DNA from: Flaccisagitta enflata
Taxonomy: Eukaryota > Chaetognatha > Sagittoidea > Aphragmophora
Length of the DNA stretch: 64,000 bases
Direction: 5' to 3'
Assembly (NCBI GenBank): GCA_965153355.1
Contig: OZ231126.1
Coordinates: forward strand, 9,300,001 to 9,364,000
In this document: positions 1 to 9,800 of the stretch, in pieces
Position numbering within the stretch: the first letter of the stretch is position 1
How the letters are laid out: each line of letters begins with the position of its first letter
Notes under the pieces: model-generated
What the model was told of the DNA's origin: nothing
The model's input: only the letters and a program-made list of their open reading frames with translations
The model's database searches: none
Made by a program: the position numbers and the translations under genes

Positions 1-2099
1 GACATACATCGGAGAATTCTGGGCTGTGACATACATCGGAGAATTTTGGGCTGTGTGACATACATCGGAGAAAACTGGGTGGTGTGACATACATCGGAGA
101 ATTCTGGGCTATGTGACATACATCGGGGAAAACTGGGTGGTGTGACATACATCGGAGAATTCTGGGCTATGTGACATACATTGGAGAAAACTGGGTGGTG
201 TGACATACATCGGAGAATTCTAAGCTGTGTGACATACATTGGAGAAAACTGGGTGGTGTGACATACATCGGAGAATTCTGGGCTGTGTGACATACATCGG
301 AGAAAACTGGATAGTGTGACATACATCGGAGAAAACTGGGTGGTGTGACATACATCGGAGAAAACTGGGTGCTGTGACATACATCGGAGAATTCTGGGCT
401 GTGTGAAATACATTGGAGAAAACTGGGTGGTATGACATAAATTGGAGAATTCTGGGCTGTGTGACATACATCGGAGAAAACTGGGTGGTGTGACATACAT
501 TGGAGAATTCTAGGCTGTGTGACATACATAGGGGAAAACTGGGTGGTGTGACATATATCGAAGAATACTGGGCTGTGTGACATACATCGGAGAAAACTAG
601 GTGGTGTGACATACATCGGAGATTTCTGGGCTGTGTGACATACATAGGAGAAAACTAGGTGGTGTGACATACATTGGAGAATTCTGGTCTATGTGACATA
701 CATCGGAGAATTCTGGGCTGTGTGACATACATCGGAGAAAACTGGGTGCTGTGACATACATCGGAGAATTCTGGACTGTGTGACATACATTGGAGAAAAC
801 TGGGTGGTGTGACATACATCGGATAATTCTGGTCTATGTGACATACATCGGAGAATTCTGGGCTGTGTGACATACATCGGAGAAAACTGAGGGGTGTGAC
901 ATACATCGGAGAATTCTGGACTGTGTGACATACATTGGAGAAAACTGGGTGGTGTGACATACATGGGATAATTCTGGTCTATGTGACATACATCGGAGAA
1001 TTCTGGGCTGTGTGACATACATCGGAGAAACTGGAGTGTGACATACATCGAGAATTCTGGACTGTTGACATACATGGAGAAAACTGGGTGGTGTGACATA
1101 CATCGGAGAATTCTGGGCTGTGTGACACATTGAGAAAACAAAGCGTGACATACTTCAGACGGAGAAACTCCCAATATTTAGTGTTCCACTATCGTGGAAC
1201 ACAACTAGGTGGTGTGACATACATCGGAGAATTCTGGGCTGTGTGACATACATTGGAGAAAACTGGGTGGTGTGACATATATCGGAGAAAACTGGGTGGT
1301 GTGACATACATCGGAGAATTCTGGGCTGTGTGACATACATCGGAGAAAACTGGATGGTGTGACATACATCGGGGAAATCTAGGATGTGTGACATACATCA
1401 GAGCAAACTAGGTGGTGTGACATACATCGGAGAATTCTGGGCTGTGTGACATACATTGGAGAAAACTGGGTGGTGTGACATATATCGGAGAAAACTGGGT
1501 GGTGTGACATACATCGGAGAATTCTGGGCTGTGTGACATACATTGGAGAAAACTGGGTGGTGTGACATATATCGGAGAAAACTGGGTGGTGTGACATACA
1601 TCGGAGAATTCTGGGCTGTGTGACATACATCGGAGAAAACTGGGTGGTGTGACATACATCGGAGAATTCTGGGCTGTGTGACATACATTGGAGAAAACTG
1701 GGTGGTGTGACATATATCGGAGAAAACTGGGTGGTGTGACATACATCGGAGAATTCTGGGCTGTGTGACATACATCGGAGAAAACTGGGTGGTGTGACAT
1801 ACATCGGAGAATTCTGGGCTGTGTGACATACATTGGAGAAAACTGGGTGGTGTGACATATATCGGAGAAAACTGGGTGGTGTGACATACATCGGAGAATT
1901 CTGGGCTGTGTGACATACATCGGAGAAAACTGGATGGTGTGACATACATCGGAGAATTCTGGGCTGTGTGACATACATTGGAGAAAACTGGGTGGTGTGA
2001 CATATATTGGAGAAAACTGGGTGGTGTGACATACATCGGAGAAATCTGGGCTGTGTGACATTCATCGGAGAAAACTAGGTGGTGTGACATACGCACGAA
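1..2099. repeat. 29-bp satellite array A0 (family A core)
   Basis: Tandem 29-bp units begin TGACATACATCGGAGAA and continue with one of two tails, ending either CTGGGTGGTG (after AAAA) or CTGGGCTGTG (after ATT). The two unit types partly alternate, and from about 1400 on longer blocks of several units repeat almost exactly, so there is higher-order structure. The array enters from the left edge, so its 5' end is outside the window. Units at about 830-1180 carry many 1-base deletions. Minus-strand reading frames stay open only because the unit lacks stops; I see no gene. Confidence 0.97.
1178..1204 (+). repeat. Internal copy of the family A 3' hairpin end
   Basis: TTTAGTGTTCCAC, then TATC, then GTGGAACACAA: a perfect 8-bp stem (TGTTCCAC/GTGGAACA) with a 4-base loop. 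It is preceded by GACGGAGAAA, as at the array end near 2130. The satellite resumes at once, so one element end is embedded in the array, by nested insertion or array duplication. Confidence 0.85.
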
Positions 2100-2129
2100 C
2101 GCACAGACAGACGGAGAAAATTCTGAGAC

Positions 2130-2157
2130 TTTAGTGTTCCACTATCGTGGAACACAA
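2130..2157 (+). repeat. Family A 3' terminal hairpin
   Basis: Same hairpin, TGTTCCAC-TATC-GTGGAACA, directly after the last degenerate satellite unit and an ACGGAGAAAA tract. The same ending closes the other two arrays near 52920 and 63337, so I read it as the 3' end of a defined element. Confidence 0.85.
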
Positions 2158-2199
2158 TTTCCAAACCCCGTTTGATTATCTCTCACCGTTTAGAAATGA

Positions 2200-2575
2200 C
2201 ATGCAAAACAAAATTGCTTCTTCAAATCTAAATGGCGAAAAAAATGCAAACACAAATGCGGAATGTTACAGTTGATGGGGGTTGGTGATATGGCGCATTG
2301 CTCCTCTAAAACCAAGCATTGAGGCAACAAACATAGTGTCAAGCCTTCCCTGGTTGGCCTGAAAGTAGTCTGGACTCTATCCCATCAAGTACCTGTGGTC
2401 TCAAATAAAGTAGCATCAATGCAAAGAGCCATATCTGCTGGAGGACTGAAAATGATTGCTCGCAAGGTCTAGAGGAAGATCTTAACATCCTACCTCAAAT
2501 CTTTCTACAAAAGTATGCCAAGGCAAACGTAGGCATTGGTTGATGCCCAACATGGTCACACTAAGTATTGAACAT
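2200..2575 (+). pseudogene. Degenerate Tc1/mariner-like transposase, C-terminal part
   Basis: With frameshifts and stops, the + strand reads WPESSLDSIPSSTCGLK near 2360-2405, which fits the Tc1 motif WPaqSPDLNPIExLWxxLK, and KSFYKSMPRQ...DAQHGHTKY near 2497-2573, which fits the Tc1 C-terminus SMPRR...GGHTKY followed by a stop. The third catalytic acid region and C-terminal tail are thus recognisable but inactive. No inverted termini were found. A second copy lies at 20200-21310. The Tc1-like assignment is from family motifs. Confidence 0.7.
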
Positions 2576-2762
2576 ATTTGTGACGTGTGATTGCATTATT
2601 TATTGAATAAATTTACTTAATCTTAAAAAGGTGATAAACTTTTGAGCTAGATAGTACATTCGGTAAAATTGCCGCGGCTCCTTTGATTTACCAAACGAAA
2701 CTGAAATCAATGGACAAAACTTTAGCTCGACTTCATTACCATTTAAATGAAATGTTGCCCAA

Positions 2763-3561
2763 GGTACAGAACGATGGGAGCAATGACGACCTAGATTGGA
2801 GGATAGATTTTAGGTATCCTAATTTCATTTGTATCATGAAATATTTAAGGTCTAGGCTAATTAAAGGTGGCTCTATTGAGTGAATGCATTAGCGTCTCTT
2901 AAGCTTCAACTTGTGACTTGACCTCATCAAGACTTCATTTTTCAAGGTTCTAACCAATTTTATTAGAATGGGCGAAAAATTCCATATAATTTTGAGAAAA
3001 AAAATCAGTTCAATCGGACCATTTTTATAGGTTTTACGGCTATGTTTAATAAACAAAAGTTATGCAAATTAATTTTTGGGCAAAACTTGAAATAGCCATA
3101 AAACCTATAAAAATAAACCAATTAAGCTGATTTTTAGTTGCGTGCACGCGACTCTACAACCAGCTTTGTCCGTCGGTCGGTCGGTCGGTTGGTTGGTCAC
3201 ACTTTACTTTTTTTATGATTTTATTTCTTTGACCTTGCTGCTCCTGCCCAAATGGTTTGCTGACCTCAAATATGGCCCCTGCCCACCCGCATGCGACTTC
3301 GGTAGCCGTGTATCCGGCCTTGTTTTTTCAAAACTATATAAAATTTTCCAATCTATCTATTGAGATAGGATAGAACTTTGAAAAATGAAATCTTGAGGAG
3401 GTCAAGTCGCAAGTTGAAGTTTGGGAGACGCAAACATATTTACTCAATAAAGCAACCTTTAATTAGCTTAAATTTCAAATATTTTAGGATACAAATGAAA
3501 TTAAGGTACCTAAAATCTATCCTCCAGTATAGGTCGTCATTGCTCCCATCATACTGTACCT
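2763..3561. mobile_element. Inverted-repeat element with about 190-bp arms
   Basis: 2763-2952 and 3362-3561 are imperfect inverted copies: the left arm includes GGGAGCAATGACGACCTAGA and the right arm carries its complement near 3525-3550. A second short inverted pair (ATTTTTATAGGTTTTA and complement) lies inside. The centre holds a family B insertion at 3137-3328. The 66-codon reading frame over the left arm (2683-2883) is part of the repeat and has no recognised motif. Confidence 0.75.
3137..3328 (-). mobile_element. Family B (GTCC)n element, GTCGCG subfamily
   Basis: Reading +, a hairpin like TTGCGTGCACGCGACT is followed by CTCTACAACCAGCTTTGTCC, a (GTCG)n/(GTTG)n tract, CACACTTTACTTTTTT, then CCTGCCCACCCGCATGCGAC and the end CCGTGTATCCGGCCTTGTT. 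Reversed, it starts AACAAGGCCGGATACACGG, the common family B 5' end. It sits inside the 2763-3561 inverted-repeat element. Confidence 0.85.
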
Positions 3562-3570
3562 TTTACTTTT

Positions 3571-4236
3571 AGTTCTCTCTCTCTCTCTCTCTCTCTCTGA
3601 TCGAAAAACTTACTGAGATTAAATGATTCCGAGTATTTGCTGTTGTAACTGACAAATTATCTCTTGCCTTGTCACGTGAGTTGCTGATTAGGCCTTCTCA
3701 GGGGGCCCTTGCAGAGGTTAATAAAGTTAAGCATGTCAATGGGTGCGGAAATGGGAAAAGATCAATAGCTAGAAACGAGAAAGAAAGAAATTGTATCAAA
3801 TATTTTCTACCTCAGGTGGTGCCAAAATATGATATTTGATTACAACAACAAGATTCTATACTAGGTATGTTGTAATCTATGAGGTTGAACATCAATGAAT
3901 TCTTCGACCAGCTGGGGATGGAAAGCAAAGACCAAGGGGGGGGGGGGGCAAAAAGCCGCTCAACTATGTACACCTCTGCATTTTCACGTTCACTCTCACG
4001 TTCATTTTAATTGTTGTTTAATGTTTATGCCACTTTGAAATCAACGTTTGATTTATGCTTCACTTATAAATCATAAAATGACGAAATGAATTTTGCGACT
4101 GATGTTTACACTCTTGACTGAAATAGTTCCCAGTTAATGTGTTTTAGCCGCCAAAGCTCTCAATACGAAGTCAATGATAAAGAAATACCTCACTACTGTC
4201 TGACAAAGGATTTAAGACAGGAATGACATCAGTTTT
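3571..4236. other. Intergenic, no gene seen
   Basis: (CT)n at 3572-3598 and a G-run near 3939-3948. No inverted termini or coding signal noticed. Confidence 0.6.
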
Positions 4237-4434
4237 TAGATGCGCCATAGCACCTCTATAACTAGCTCTGTCTGTTGGTTGGTTGGTTGGTCGGTCGGTC
4301 GGTCATGTCACGCTCAAGTTAAAAAAAAAGAAGCAAAAATCACTAGAAATGATTCAGAAATATGCAAGGATGATTCCCAGATGTGCCATAGCACCTCTAT
4401 AAGAGGCTCTGTCCATCCGTCGGTCACGCTCGAA
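4237..4434 (-). repeat. Family B fragments, GATGCG-like, two in tandem
   Basis: AGATGCGCCATAGCACCTCTATAA followed by TCTGTCTGTTGGTTGG at 4239-4310, then AGATGTGCCATAGCACCTCTATAAGAGGCTCTGTCC at 4379-4420. Each is a decayed terminal hairpin plus the start of the tetranucleotide tract; distal ends are missing. Confidence 0.65.
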
Positions 4435-4545
4435 TGAAAAATTGCTGAAAATGTTTGAAATCAATTGGAAACTCAATTTGTTCATCATTTATGATACTCG
4501 TCATTTCATTCACTAAAAAAATCAGCTACGGTTAGGTCTGATCGA

Positions 4546-4888
4546 GCTGGGGATAGGTCGGAAAAGTCTGGTGATAGGTTGGATAGGTGTGGGGATAGGT
4601 CTGATAGAGCTGGGGATAGGTCTGATAGCGCTTGGGACAGGTCTGTTCGAGCTGGTGATGGGTCTGTTAAGAGCTCGGGATAGGTCTGATAGAGCTCGGG
4701 ATAGGTCTGATAGAGCTCGGGATAGGCCTGATAGAACTCGGAATAGGTCTGATAGAGCTAGGGATAGGTCTGATAGAGCTAGGGATAGGTCTGATGGAGC
4801 TAGGGATGGGTCTGATGCAGCTAGGGATAGGTCTAAGAATTTGTAACGCCCGGCGCACCGTCTTGGCCCGTGTATCCGGCCTTGTTTA
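4546..4888. repeat. 21-bp minisatellite ending in a family B terminus
   Basis: About 14 units of 21 bp close to ATAGGTCTGATAGAGCTCGGG run to about 4840. They are followed by CCCGTGTATCCGGCCTTGTTT, the family B end. This is a minisatellite next to an element terminus, as in families A and C. Arg/Asp-rich + frames and Ser/Pro-rich - frames come from the repeat. Confidence 0.9.
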
Positions 4889-5533
4889 GACAGCATATCG
4901 TTAATCCTGTTAAAATTCCCTTTCATTTGATAGGTCGCACCATTTATTTATGAAGAAATAACATTTTCATTTGTCAAGCTACCGAACGTTACAAAAATTA
5001 TATGTGGCCTGAAATATGAAAATTTGATTTTTTATCAAAACCACATAGTGCGACCTATCAAAGTAAATTGAACCAGGATTTACAATATGTTGTCAAAAAA
5101 TGAGTCAGATAAATCTGCGGACTCTTTGTGCAAAATAAAGCTAGAATTATGAATTTGTCACTTTTTTTCAAAAAACGCTCTAGAGATGATTTTCCACTGG
5201 ATAGTTCTGGATTTGCATACCCATTCAAAAAAGAAAATGAATCTCAGAGTGATATCATTCTTGTCTCAAATCCCCTCAGTCAGACAGCCGTGACCTGATG
5301 CTAAAAGATTTTCCCGCGAGTTTTGTAAAAACATTACTGCAGCTAGGTCGACGCTCTTTTCCGAAATGTTCTCATGGACAAAGTTAACTTTTTAGTATGA
5401 TTAGTTTGATATGTGGCAGTCCGACAGTCCTCTCTAAGTGAACCCCGCAATAACGGAAGCCGAGGGACCAGTAAATTTCAGGCCTGTGTATTACGTCACT
5501 CAAAGCGCCCCCAATGTTAACCTACAACCTCAC
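4889..5533. other. Intergenic, no gene seen
   Basis: A short inverted pair, TTTGATAGGTCGCACCATTT near 4926 and its near-complement near 5044, may mark a tiny insertion. About 45 bp at 5484-5528 (TCACTCAAAGCGCCCCCAA) recurs inverted at 18205-18255. Confidence 0.55.
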
Positions 5534-5538
5534 CCATT

Positions 5539-6623
5539 TGAAGAAATTCCATGAGGGGAAATCCTGATTTTCAACCGAATCCCAATTTTCAATCAATATT
5601 AGAGAGTTTGATGAATAATCCGGTTGATGGGATAAAATGATGTCAATGTAGATTCATTTGTTATTTAATGTTTCAAAAGATGATAGAAATGGAGATAAAG
5701 TTTTAAAATCGTCTATCTTTTTATATTTCTATTATCTTGAAATCAACCCCAAGTATCGATGGATGTAAACAAATAAGCGTCTTTTATAATCTGGGATCTT
5801 GACCTTTAAGATCCTGGACTATAATTTCATGATTCGACCCAATCTATCTTTGTTATCTTAAAGACAGAATCTGATCTAATTTCCATTCAGCATTTGTTTC
5901 AATCTTTAAGTCGCGTTTATAACAGACAGTAAAATGCCAACACAAATTGCCTTTTATGATTGCTTTTATTTTTATGTACAACCAGTTTATTTCACGGCAA
6001 TTATTTCAGAGAAATTCAGAATGAGAGAATATCATTTCAGAGAATTTCCACTACAAATTTGACAGAAGTGAATTGTGAATAAAATCTGAATTGACAGAGA
6101 GAAAGCAAGGCGCGACAAAAAGGGGATGAAGAGGAAGGGTTTCTTTCTCTCTACAATAAGGATATCATTATCCAATAGTACAATTATTTACTTATTACAA
6201 CCAATAAGATCTGCATATAAAAATACGGAAATTGTAAGAGAGGCGCAGAAACTAAAGGATGAGAAAGATGAAGAAGAAGTTTCCTCCCTTCTCTTACATT
6301 GAGGATATTGATATCCAATCATAATTATGATATTACTGTGACACTTATTTTCAACCAATAAGCTTTTCTTAGACTGCAATGTGAATCTCGGGACCGGAAC
6401 ACAGAAAATCATACTCTTAATTCTAAAGTTGAGAACTCTCCTTCTTTAGCAAAAAAGAAGAACAAGAAAATGCAGTTCTCAAAACATTCCACAATGTTAT
6501 AGGCGACTAAAGTACAATTATGAGAGGAAATATGAAAGTGAATGGCAGTTTTTGACATAGGCAAGAGCCTTGCTGATCCATTCTCACCAAATAAGTCAAT
6601 GATGCAAATGCACATTTTTTACA
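5539..6623 (-). repeat. BEL/Pao 3' LTR
   Basis: On + it starts TGAAGAAATTCC and ends TTTTTTACA, matching 13895-14977 with about twenty substitutions or small indels. On the coding strand it starts TGTAAAAAATGTGC. The last base of the shared block is ambiguous by up to 9 bp; this end was chosen because it gives TG...CA termini and a CCATT duplication. Confidence 0.9.
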
Positions 6624-6888
6624 TTCGGCCCCAAAAACTACTTTGAGTAGTTTTTCAAAAAACACATAAAAAGATTCTAAGGCATGCTACAAAAAGGAAG
6701 GAATGTTTGTGATCAATAATCATTATGCGGCTGCACACAAGTTCTTTGATGTGAAGGTGTTGACACAAGTGTTGCAGTCGTTCGTACCAAGCCAGAGGTT
6801 ACTAGCACTATAGCCTGGTGTTTGTCTCAGGTCCACAACAAATTTAAAGCTGAATGAAGAATTGATTGTTGCGTACGTATTGTCCCTT
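6624..6888 (-). other. BEL/Pao 3' untranslated stretch before the 3' LTR
   Basis: On the coding strand, about 265 bases lie between the polyprotein stop and the LTR. The purine-rich GGGGCCGAA next to the LTR is a candidate polypurine tract. No envelope-like frame is present. Confidence 0.6.
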
Positions 6889-9800
6889 TTATTCTTCGTT
6901 TCCTTCCAGAAGAACCAAATTCTGGATAGGTCTTTTGATGTCTTTGCCTTTGTTGTCCTGAAGCGTGACAGAGCGGATGTGTCCGTCACGACCCGCATGA
7001 CATTCTTTGACTCTGGCCAAAGGCCAAAGATGACGCTTCAAATTTTCCTTTTTGAGAAGAACTAGTGATCCGGGAGTGATGTCTTTTACGTCTTGGTGCC
7101 ACTTTGGGCGTGGCTGGAGGGCAGGTAAGTATTCATTGATCCAACGCTTGGACCAACTTTCCTGTAGGCTTCTGAGATACTTCATTCTTGCTGAGAAAGC
7201 TGTTCGAGCCGGAGGGATTTCTGGCCATGGATCCTGTGGTTGTTGGAGTGGCCTGCCAATTAACATTTCAGCGGGTGTTAATGGAACTTGATCTGGATCA
7301 TCCACTATTGGGGTTAGCGGACGTGAATTGATCTGCTCTTCAATTCTGATAATTAGTGTTCCAAGTTCTTTGTCTGTGATGAGAGATTGTCCTAAGACCT
7401 TTTTGATGGGAGTCTTAACAGAATGGACTAAACGCTCCCAAAACCCTCCCCACCAAGGGGCGGCGGGTGGGTTAAATTGCCATGTGATGTCAGGCAATAA
7501 TTTTGCAGCTTTTGTGAAAGTTGATGCATTGTCACTGTAGAGGTGAAGAGGCTTTCCTCTACGGCCTGAAAACCTTGCAAATGCCATGAGAAACTCTTCT
7601 GTTGATTGGTCATTCACAATTTCTAAATGCACTCCTCTTGTTGAAGCACATGTGAAAAGAGCAATCCATCTTTTTTCTGCTGGGGCGCCGGACTCATGCC
7701 TTTGTTTTGTAAAAAGGGGTCCAGCATAATCTAGCCCTGTATGAGAGAACGGCGGAAGGGCACTTTTTCGAAATTCTGGTAAGTCCGCCATTTTTTGTTG
7801 GCACATTGGCTTATTGATCCTTTTGCATGTCATGCATGATTTTGTAACTGCTTTTACAGCTGACATTCCTTTGATGATCCAATATTTTTGGCGAAGGTAC
7901 GCCAAAGTCTGATTTGGCCCTGTGTGAAGGTTTGAAATATGGGCATCTTGAATGAGCAACTGAGTGAGGTGAGATTTGTTTGGAAGAATGGTGAGATTTT
8001 TGTTCACTCTCCCGCTCATTTTTATGAGACCATCTTCCAGGATGGGATTGAACTGGATCAATTGTGAATTTTTTGGTATGGCACTTTCAGGTTGCCGTTG
8101 GACCAACCCTGACTGAGCGTCGGAGGGTTCTACGCTGGCGTTTTTCTTTTGAAGACTTTCAAACTCCACTGGAAAGTAAATCTTTTGTTCTTGGCTGATG
8201 AGCTTGGCTAATGCCCTTTTCCTCTGTTGAACAACTGAGACATTCCTGCCCGCCAAAGGGCGTCCGAAGCGAATCACATACATTGTGACCCGCAATAACT
8301 TTTCCATGGAGCTGAAACGCTTTATGTCAATGATTGGTTCACAAACTTGGGTCACATTTACTGCAACCTTTCTCTTCTCAAGCTCTGGCTTTTCCATAAT
8401 TGGTTGATCTGGCCAGTCTCCTGTCTTGAGAAATTCAGGACCTTCTGTCCAAAGTTTTGTCTGTTTTTCATCAAGAGGCCAAATGCCCCTGGATGGGATA
8501 TCAGCAGGATTCTGATCACCCGGTACCCACATCCATTTTGCTGAATGAGTGCTGGTTGCACGTTGGATTTCTGCAATCCTATTTCCCACAAAGGGCTTGT
8601 AGCGGGCAGATGATGATTCAATCCACCCCAATGCGATTGTCGCGTCTGTCCATAGGTAGGTTTCAATCCCAGATTTGAAAACCTCTTCTTTGATGAAGGT
8701 AAGGAGGCGTGAACCTAGTACAGCACCCAGTAATTCCATACGTGGCAGGGTGACAACCTTGACAGGTTTAACTCTTGTTTTTGAGAGTAGAAAGAAAGAT
8801 CCCTCTCCTGAGATGACATATGCAACAGCGGCATACGCTGATTCACTTGCATCCACAAAGATGTGAAGGATGAATGGAATGCCAAAGAACCTTGGGATCA
8901 CAATGGTGATAACTGTTGCTTTCTTAAATTCTTCAATTTCACGCTTTAATTCTTCTGTCAGAAGGTCATCCCAATTTGAACCCTGCTGCCATATTTTTTG
9001 CATGATAATCTTTCCCTTACAAATGAGAGGGCTGCGGACCCCAATTGGGTCCCAGAAAGAGGCAATTTTCTGCAAGTACTCTCGTTTGGTTGAAGGAACT
9101 TTGTCCCACTCTTTGTTGGGGACTTCAAGCAAGTCTTTGGCTGTATTCCATTTCAAGCCAAGCACTGTTGCTTCTTCACTATCATCTGTTCCATCAATCC
9201 TTTTTAACAATTCTTTGTCATTGCTGTTGATTTTGTGCACTCTCATGTGCATGCTGGCAAAGAAACCTTGGATCTGGGTGAGAATTTCAACTCCCTCTTC
9301 TGTAGTGTCAAAACCACCTGGAATGTCATCCATGTATAACTCATTGAGGATGTATTCACAGGCTTTTGGAAATTTCTGTTGGATATCCTCGCGCTTTGCA
9401 TGATACTCACAGGCAGCCATAGAGAGAAAGGGTGAAGAACCTTCACCAAACATAACCGTTGTCTGCCTGGCAACTCCTTTATGTGTAATGATCCTATGAA
9501 GGTCTCGTTGCTTTATGGGAATCTTGAGTTGCCAGAACATCTTCTTGATGTCTGAGATGAAGGCGTTTTCCTTTTTACGAAAGCGGAGAATGGATCCAAC
9601 TATGTCAGGTAACAAATTTGGTCCAACATGCTGAGCACTATTGAGAGAGATACCAGATTTGCCTTTGAAAGAAGCATTTTTCACAATTCTTGTCGGAGTT
9701 GTTGGGTGTCCAGGCCTAATCACCAAGTGCCAAGGTAGATAGTGGACACTCCCTTTTGGCGGATCTGTGTCATCCACCAGTTCAAGGACACCAAGGTCCA

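Noticed and set aside
167-2096. Long minus-strand reading frames reading MSHHPVFSDVCHT and similar
   Set aside because: They are the 29-bp satellite read in rotating frames; the unit happens to lack stops on that strand. No start context, splice sites or domain. The same holds for 49964-52801 and 62451-63185.
1-2099. CRISPR array
   Set aside because: Units of 29 bp are directly adjacent without unique spacers, and the genome is eukaryotic.
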